From Caldimonas mangrovi (GTDB lineage Bacteria > Pseudomonadota > Gammaproteobacteria > Burkholderiales > Burkholderiaceae_C): a DNA stretch of 64,000 nt. Shown piece by piece: positions 62,893 through 64,000 of the stretch. A program made the translations under genes and the position numbers. Under the pieces are notes generated by a model. The model did not search any database. It had not been told where the DNA came from and saw only the letters and a list, made by a program, of their open reading frames with translations. The stretch covers positions 124,001-188,000 of the forward strand of contig NZ_JAMKFE010000001.1 in assembly GCF_023721835.1 (NCBI RefSeq), read 5' to 3'. Each line of letters starts with the position of its first letter. The stretch's first letter is position 1.

Positions 62893-63663
62893 CTACGTGT
62901 CGAGAGCGCCGAGAAACTGACGCAGTTCCGGCGTGCGCGGGTGGCCGAACAGCTCATCGGGCGCGCCGGCCTCGTGAATGCGGCCGGCGTGCATGAACAG
63001 CACGCGGTCGGCCACCTTGCGCGCGAAGTTCATCTCGTGCGTCACCATCAGCAGCGTCATGCCTTCGTCGGCCAGTGACTCCACCACGCGCAGCACGTCT
63101 CCCACCAGCTCGGGGTCGAGTGCCGATGTGATCTCGTCGCACAGCAGCACGGCGGGCTCCATCGCCAGCGCGCGCGCGATCGCGACGCGCTGCTGCTGGC
63201 CGCCGGAGAGCTGGTCGGGGTAGGCGTCGAACTTTTCGCCCAGGCCGACGCGGGCGAGCAGCCGGCGCGCCTGGTCCTGCGCGGCGTGGGCATCGCGCTG
63301 CTTGACCAGCGACGGCGCCAGCATCACGTTGCGGCCGACCGTGAGGTGCGGGAACAGGTTGAAGCTCTGGAAGATCATGCCGACACGCTGTCGCAGGCCG
63401 CGCATCGCGCGCGCGTCGCCGTGCAGCAGCGGCTGGCCATCGACCGTGAGTGCACCTTCGTCGAAGCTTTCCAGTCCGTTGACGCAGCGCAGCAGCGTGC
63501 TCTTGCCCGACCCGCTCTTGCCGATGATGGCGATCACCTCGCCGGGCTCGACCGCGAGATCAATGCCCTTGAGCACCTCGTGGGTGCCGAAGCGCTTGCG
63601 CAGCGAAGCGATCTCGACCAGCGGCCGCGCCGAGGCGCCAGCGACTCCGTCAACGCCTGACAT
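62893..63663 (-). CDS. Polar amino-acid ABC transporter ATP-binding protein
   Basis: Importer ATPase of 256 aa (GlnQ/HisP class). Walker A is GKSGSGKST (about 48-56), Q-loop FQSFNLFPHLTV, signature LSGGQQQRVAIARAL, Walker B VLLCDEITSALD, and the switch His in MVTHEMNFA. The FPHLTVGRNVMLAP stretch is typical of polar amino-acid importers. It overlaps the permease gene by 14 nt, on the same strand and downstream of it. The substrate cannot be inferred; the binding protein lies outside the window. Confidence 0.93.
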   Translation of the reverse strand: MSGVDGVAGASARPLVEIASLRKRFGTHEVLKGIDLAVEPGEVIAIIGKSGSGKSTLLRCVNGLESFDEGALTVDGQPLLHGDARAMRGLRQRVGMIFQSFNLFPHLTVGRNVMLAPSLVKQRDAHAAQDQARRLLARVGLGEKFDAYPDQLSGGQQQRVAIARALAMEPAVLLCDEITSALDPELVGDVLRVVESLADEGMTLLMVTHEMNFARKVADRVLFMHAGRIHEAGAPDELFGHPRTPELRQFLGALDT

Positions 63664-64000
63664 GCAATCTCCTTTCGAGCGTGCGGCTCCAGGCCGACAC
63701 CGGGTAGCACAGCGCGAAATACATCAGCGCCACGCAGCTGTAGACGGCGAACGGACGGAAGGTGGCGTTGGTGATCATGGTGCCGGCCTTGGTCAGCTCG
63801 ACGAAGCCGATCACCGACGCGAGCGCCGTGCCCTTGACCACCTGCACCAGGAAGCCCACCGTCGGCGGTATGGCGACGCGCAGCGCCTGCGGCAGGATCA
63901 CGTGCCGCAATTGCTCGCCGAAGCTCAAGGCCAGGCTTTGCGCCGCCTCCCACTGGCCCTTGGGCACCGCCAGCACGCAGCCGCGCCAGATCTCGGTCAG
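63650..64000 (-). CDS. Polar amino-acid ABC transporter permease (partial)
   Basis: C-terminal 116 residues of a HisM/GlnP-type permease; the gene continues beyond the right edge of the window. The EAA loop is visible (GQWEAAQSLALSFGEQLRHVILPQALRVAIPPTVG), followed by VVKGTALASVIGFVELTKAG and a last membrane helix. The 14-nt overlap with the ATPase gene indicates one operon. The start and N-terminal helices are not in view. Confidence 0.9.
   Translation of the reverse strand: MTEIWRGCVLAVPKGQWEAAQSLALSFGEQLRHVILPQALRVAIPPTVGFLVQVVKGTALASVIGFVELTKAGTMITNATFRPFAVYSCVALMYFALCYPVSAWSRTLERRLHVRR

Noticed and set aside
1-64000. CRISPR arrays, tRNA or rRNA genes, insertion sequences, prophage or integrative elements
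   Set aside because: Read for direct repeats, CCA-ended cloverleafs, transposase or integrase motifs. Only the tmRNA was found, and gene content looks like a stable core chromosome.

Overview
The window is high-GC bacterial chromosome, almost fully coding. Gene content points to a betaproteobacterium of the order Burkholderiales, probably near the Rubrivivax/Leptothrix/Caldimonas group. The evidence is the tmRNA tag ANDERFALAA, an aroA-cmk fusion, the order serC-pheA-tyrA-aroA/cmk-rpsA-ihfB-lapA-lapB, a caa3-type oxidase operon and a tandem cphA pair. I cannot name a genus or species. No tRNA, rRNA, CRISPR array, insertion sequence or prophage was recognised.

Layout. 1-2300: the rpsP-rimM-trmD-rplS operon. 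2380-7310: a Nudix CoA pyrophosphatase, an orphan CobD/CbiB-family protein, rsgA, a pterin dehydratase, a Ste24/HtpX-like M48 protease and orn. 7314-15118: the DUF3999/DUF2339 membrane pair, gluQ, a LysR regulator divergent from a pirin, and a DUF599 protein. 15219-22912: trhO divergent from dnaE, a His-rich secreted protein, an AGE-family epimerase, a patatin phospholipase and a small ComEA-like HhH protein. 23077-35375: a long minus-strand block, in transcription order gyrA, DUF2059, serC, pheA, tyrA, aroA-cmk, rpsA, ihfB, lapA, lapB. It joins gyrase, serine and aromatic amino-acid synthesis, ribosomal S1, IHF and LPS-assembly control. 35666-38423: ompA, ubiG, gph and tmRNA (ssrA). 38585-45316: two unknown membrane proteins, then a caa3-type oxidase operon (coxB with fused cytochrome c, coxA, two subunit III-type proteins, subunit IV, ctaB). 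45441-53294: a cyanophycin locus. 53382-61084: a tandem-GNAT protein, an AIM24-like protein, an EAL phosphodiesterase, a hybrid histidine kinase and an acyl-CoA ligase. 61107-64000: DUF924, a small GNAT, a small membrane protein, and the end of an amino-acid ABC transporter cut by the window edge.

The most interesting system is the cyanophycin locus. A DUF1854 protein and an ABC exporter with an unusual N-terminal extension (ending in a four-Cys zinc ribbon) are transcribed divergently from two cyanophycin synthetase paralogues. The first paralogue has lost the Mur-ligase P-loop lysine and the C-terminal Mur lobe, but keeps an H-x-x-E-H...E motif in its N-domain. The second keeps both ATP sites but has lost that motif. 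This suggests division of labour: one enzyme polymerises while the other trims primers and/or joins dipeptides.

A second recurring theme is a promoter architecture. A -10-like hexamer ends 6-8 nt before the start codon of at least seven genes that lack a Shine-Dalgarno sequence, which predicts leaderless mRNAs. trhO and dnaE share a 41-bp divergent version of it.
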